Below the pieces are notes generated by a model, which saw nothing but the letters and a program-made list of their open reading frames with translations, was not told the origin of the DNA and ran no database searches. A DNA stretch of 25,458 bases. Source: Syntrophaceae bacterium UBA5761. Lineage in GTDB: Bacteria; Desulfobacterota; Syntrophia; Syntrophales; UBA4778. The stretch is from the NCBI GenBank assembly GCA_002418885.1, contig DIEZ01000006.1, forward strand, positions 1 through 25,458, given 5' to 3'. Both the position numbers and the translations under genes were made by a program. Each line of letters starts with the position of its first letter. The stretch's first letter is position 1. This document shows positions 23,484-25,458 of the stretch, in pieces.

Positions 23484-24149
23484 ATGGAGCTCGAAAAAGC
23501 AGTCAGAGAAAGAAGAAGCGTCAGGCAATTCAAAAAAGAGCAGGTTCCCGAACAGGTCATCCGCGAAATACTCGAAGGGGCGAGGTGGGCGCCGTCATGG
23601 GGTAATACCCAGCCGTGGGAGTTCTGCGTCATCACCGGCCAATCGTTGGAGACCATCAAGAAAACAAACAGGCAAAGGGTGATGGACGGAGTTGCCCCGG
23701 CCCCGGACATCAGTATGCCTCAGGAGTGGCCGGATCAGATGAAGGCGAGGTATATGGGTATCGGAAAGAGCGTCCTCACCGCTCTAAACATCGAACGCGA
23801 CGACAAGGAAGGCCGCACTCGCTACAACGCCGACATGTTTTACTTATTCGATGCCCCCTGTCTGATCGTGGTCGTCCAGGATAAGGGCGTTACGAGCAAC
23901 TACCGACTCCTCGACATCGGGCTCATCCTGCAGACGATATGTCTACTCGCGCACGACAGGGGCCTCGGGACTTGCATCATGGCCTGCGCCGTAGGCTATC
24001 CTGACGTCCTCAGGAATGTAGCGAAGATTCCCGAGTCGAAGACCGTAGTGATGGGTGTCGCCGTCGGTTACCCCGACCTGGACGCACCTATAAACCGGTT
24101 CAAAAGAACCCGGGCAGATGTCGAAGATTTCGTGACCTGGGTAGAATAA
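23484..24149 (+). CDS. Nitroreductase family FMN oxidoreductase
   Basis: The 221-residue protein has the family's N-terminal RERRSVRQF (FMN phosphate contact), GARWAPSWGNTQPWEF, and a C-terminal half with LLDIGLILQTICLLAHDRGLGTC and VMGVAVGYPD. It would bind FMN as a dimer and reduce nitro, quinone or enone-type compounds with NAD(P)H; substrate cannot be told. The start at 23484 has GGAGGAG 7 bases upstream; the frame extends 33 bases further, overlapping the preceding gene without a site. It is the last gene of the run from 19388. Confidence 0.9.
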   Translation: MELEKAVRERRSVRQFKKEQVPEQVIREILEGARWAPSWGNTQPWEFCVITGQSLETIKKTNRQRVMDGVAPAPDISMPQEWPDQMKARYMGIGKSVLTALNIERDDKEGRTRYNADMFYLFDAPCLIVVVQDKGVTSNYRLLDIGLILQTICLLAHDRGLGTCIMACAVGYPDVLRNVAKIPESKTVVMGVAVGYPDLDAPINRFKRTRADVEDFVTWVE

Positions 24150-24378
24150 TACCGGGCAAAGATGATTGGATGATGGTCACGGGTGAATCATCAGTCGGCC
24201 CTTATATTTTAGCCGCATCGCACATTTGTGTGGATGCATACAATATGGTTCGTCCGGAATTTCTGTGGGTAGACTTGCGGTACTGACGAGACGGTAGAGA
24301 GAGGACTCGACGTAGACTTCAAGCGCGTATGGAATGGACGAGGTCAATATGGCCTGGCGTGACGGTCGGGAGGCCGGG

Positions 24379-24735
24379 TTATTTGTTCTGTTTCAATCTG
24401 CTTTTTGCTTCTTTTTTCCGGGCCTTGGCGATAGCTTTCAGCGTTTTTTTGTCCGGGGGCTGTGGATCGGCAGCCGCGAGGCGGTTTAATCCGGCAGAGG
24501 AAGGCTTGGTAGCGGCGCCTTCATCGGGAATAAACTCGACCGACCCATCGTCAGATTGACTTGTCATCACCGTGTCTTCTTCCTGATGACTTTCCCGCTC
24601 GCGGCGTTTACGCATCCTGGCGATGATGGCTTCGGCCGTCATCCGGCCGAAATGGCCGATAAAGCCGGCGGCGAGAACCAGTACCACCCATTTGAGCACG
24701 GACCAGGTGCTGATATAATCCATGAATTCCGTCAT
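24379..24735 (-). CDS. Small single-pass membrane protein of unknown function
   Basis: The 118-residue product has one probable membrane span (about residues 13-31; VLKWVVLVLAAGFIGHFG) followed by a basic stretch (ARMRKRRERE), an acidic low-complexity middle and a Lys-rich C-terminus (KAIAKARKKEAKSRLKQNK). By the positive-inside rule the tail would be cytoplasmic. No family is recognised. The ATG at 24735 is preceded by a weak GGGGTG; a longer frame to 24780 is less likely. It stands alone on the minus strand. Confidence 0.5.
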   Translation of the reverse strand: MTEFMDYISTWSVLKWVVLVLAAGFIGHFGRMTAEAIIARMRKRRERESHQEEDTVMTSQSDDGSVEFIPDEGAATKPSSAGLNRLAAADPQPPDKKTLKAIAKARKKEAKSRLKQNK

Positions 24736-25182
24736 AAAGATAACACCCCGATATAACTGTGAAATGGCACCATTCGCCAAGGAACGCTCTTCACGGGCCC
24801 TCTTTTTTTACCGCAGAAAGAGCGATGATGGCAAGGCCTATTCTCCTGTCGACTGCAGGAATCATTGCGGCTTATGGGAAAAGGCGAGAGCGATAAGCCT
24901 ATGAGCGCTTCTTGCTTGCCGAAGTGTTACCCCGATAAAAATCGGGACGGGAATCGAGCAGACCCAATCTGTTACATGCCTCCGTATCGAATGTGAACAG
25001 TCTTGGTCGAGCCCGGCATGACGGTTTGTGGTTTTTACGAATGATTCCAAGTAGTTTATATTTGCGTCCAACCTTTGGGCCATCGAGGCCTGGTTCCGGT
25101 GGTCGCTTTTCCTTGACACCCCTCTCGATTTTTTATTATGGTCTCCCGCTTGGAACACAGAGACTTGAAGGGGGAGGATGCC
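24736..25182. other. 447-base gene-free region with two hairpins
   Basis: I find no convincing coding sequence here. It holds a 7-bp inverted repeat (GGCTTAT at 24869-24875 with ATAAGCC at 24893-24899), a perfect CCCGAT-AAAA-ATCGGG hairpin (24931-24946) without a U-tract, and a promoter near its right end. The two hairpins close together could belong to a small RNA or long 5' leader, but no known RNA family was recognised. Confidence 0.4.
25113..25139 (+). promoter_or_regulatory. Promoter upstream of the HisF-type gene
   Basis: A perfect TTGACA is followed after 15 bases by TATTAT (a 16-base alternative is ATTATG). The start codon lies about 43 bases downstream. Confidence 0.5.
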
Positions 25183-25458
25183 ATGGACGTCGTAAAGATC
25201 ATGCCGTGCCTGGATATGAAGAACGGCCGGGTGGTGAAGGGGATTCATTTCGTCGACTTGAAAGACGCCGGCGACCCGGTGGAGAACGCCGCATTCTACC
25301 AGCGCGAGGGGGCCGATGAACTCGCGATGCTCGACATCGCGGCGACCCTCGAGAACCGCAAGACTCGGCTCGAATGGGTGAAGGGCGTCGCCTCCGTCGC
25401 CACGATACCGCTCACCGTGGGTGGGGGCATCTCATCCTTGGAGGACATCGAACTGCTC
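25183..25458 (+). CDS. hisF: Imidazole glycerol phosphate synthase cyclase subunit HisF, N-terminal part
   Basis: The first 92 residues are visible; the gene runs off the window. HisF closes the imidazole ring of histidine using ammonia from HisH, giving IGP and AICAR. The N-terminus ([20 protein letters not shown]) contains the catalytic-type Asp equivalent to Asp11, followed by [20 protein letters not shown] and the phosphate-binding [23 protein letters not shown] differs from the usual FLDITAS segment, so a specialised HisF-like paralogue is possible. GGGGGAGG lies just upstream of the ATG. No other his gene is visible to the left; it appears to start a new transcript. Confidence 0.85.
   Translation, partial: MDVVKIMPCLDMKNGRVVKGIHFVDLKDAGDPVENAAFYQREGADELAMLDIAATLENRKTRLEWVKGVASVATIPLTVGGGISSLEDIELL

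Noticed and set aside
24150..24378. Possible ncRNA or terminator (GATGATT / AATCATC repeat) after the nitroreductase gene
   Set aside because: The 7-bp stem has an 18-base loop and no U-tract; nothing else in this 229-base gap is recognisable.

Overview
The window looks like chromosomal DNA of a GC-rich anaerobic bacterium, most likely a Desulfobacterota (former Deltaproteobacteria) member of syntrophic or sulfate-reducing type. This is inferred from gene content: B12-dependent acyl-CoA rearrangement, a 4-hydroxybutyryl-CoA dehydratase-like enzyme, an ADP-forming acyl-CoA synthetase, a PAS-LuxR regulator with a Cys cluster, DUF2284, and a gene with an in-frame UGA and a bacterial-type SECIS. 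No 16S or other phylogenetic marker is present. I saw no rRNA, tRNA, CRISPR, IS element or cobalamin riboswitch.

Layout. 1-1170: end of cobT and all of cobS (nucleotide-loop assembly of B12). 1232-2839: exported DUF4139/MuiA-family protein, closed by a strong terminator. 2891-4852 (minus): a two-gene redox operon from a textbook sigma70 promoter, C_GCAxxG_C_C-family protein then an FAD/NAD(P) disulfide oxidoreductase. The oxidoreductase's catalytic Cys codon is TGA, followed by an 8-bp hairpin with a GGU loop, so I read it as a selenoprotein. 5031-7118: acyl-CoA synthetase (NDP-forming). 7149-7925 (minus): crotonase-family protein without the canonical catalytic Glu pair. 8115-9443: PLP aminotransferase. 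9466-10127: two small unknown proteins. 10149-11795 (minus): MtnA-like isomerase and a DUF47/PhoU-like protein. 11931-13244: PAS-PAS-LuxR regulator. 13411-15224: small unknown protein and a 4-hydroxybutyryl-CoA dehydratase-like Fe-S flavoprotein. 15478-18570: acyl-CoA mutase large subunit, cobalamin-binding small subunit and MeaB GTPase, under their own promoter with a possible attenuator leader. 18666-19223: cob(I)alamin adenosyltransferase. 19388-24149: a co-directional run of M24 peptidase-like protein, DUF2284, small unknown protein, SppA-type lipoprotein protease, metallo-beta-lactamase-fold hydrolase and nitroreductase. 24379-24735 (minus): small membrane protein. 25183-end: start of a HisF-type protein.

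How it works together. CobS/CobT, the adenosyltransferase and MeaB would supply and protect adenosylcobalamin for the mutase. The mutase carries Phe and Gln where methylmalonyl-CoA mutase has Tyr89 and Arg207, the pattern of isobutyryl-CoA mutase, so a non-carboxylated acyl-CoA is the likely substrate. With the dehydratase-like enzyme, crotonase homologue and acyl-CoA synthetase, this suggests C4 or branched acyl-CoA catabolism. The most notable observations are the Sec-containing oxidoreductase and a second GGU-loop hairpin just after the UGA stop of its operon partner.
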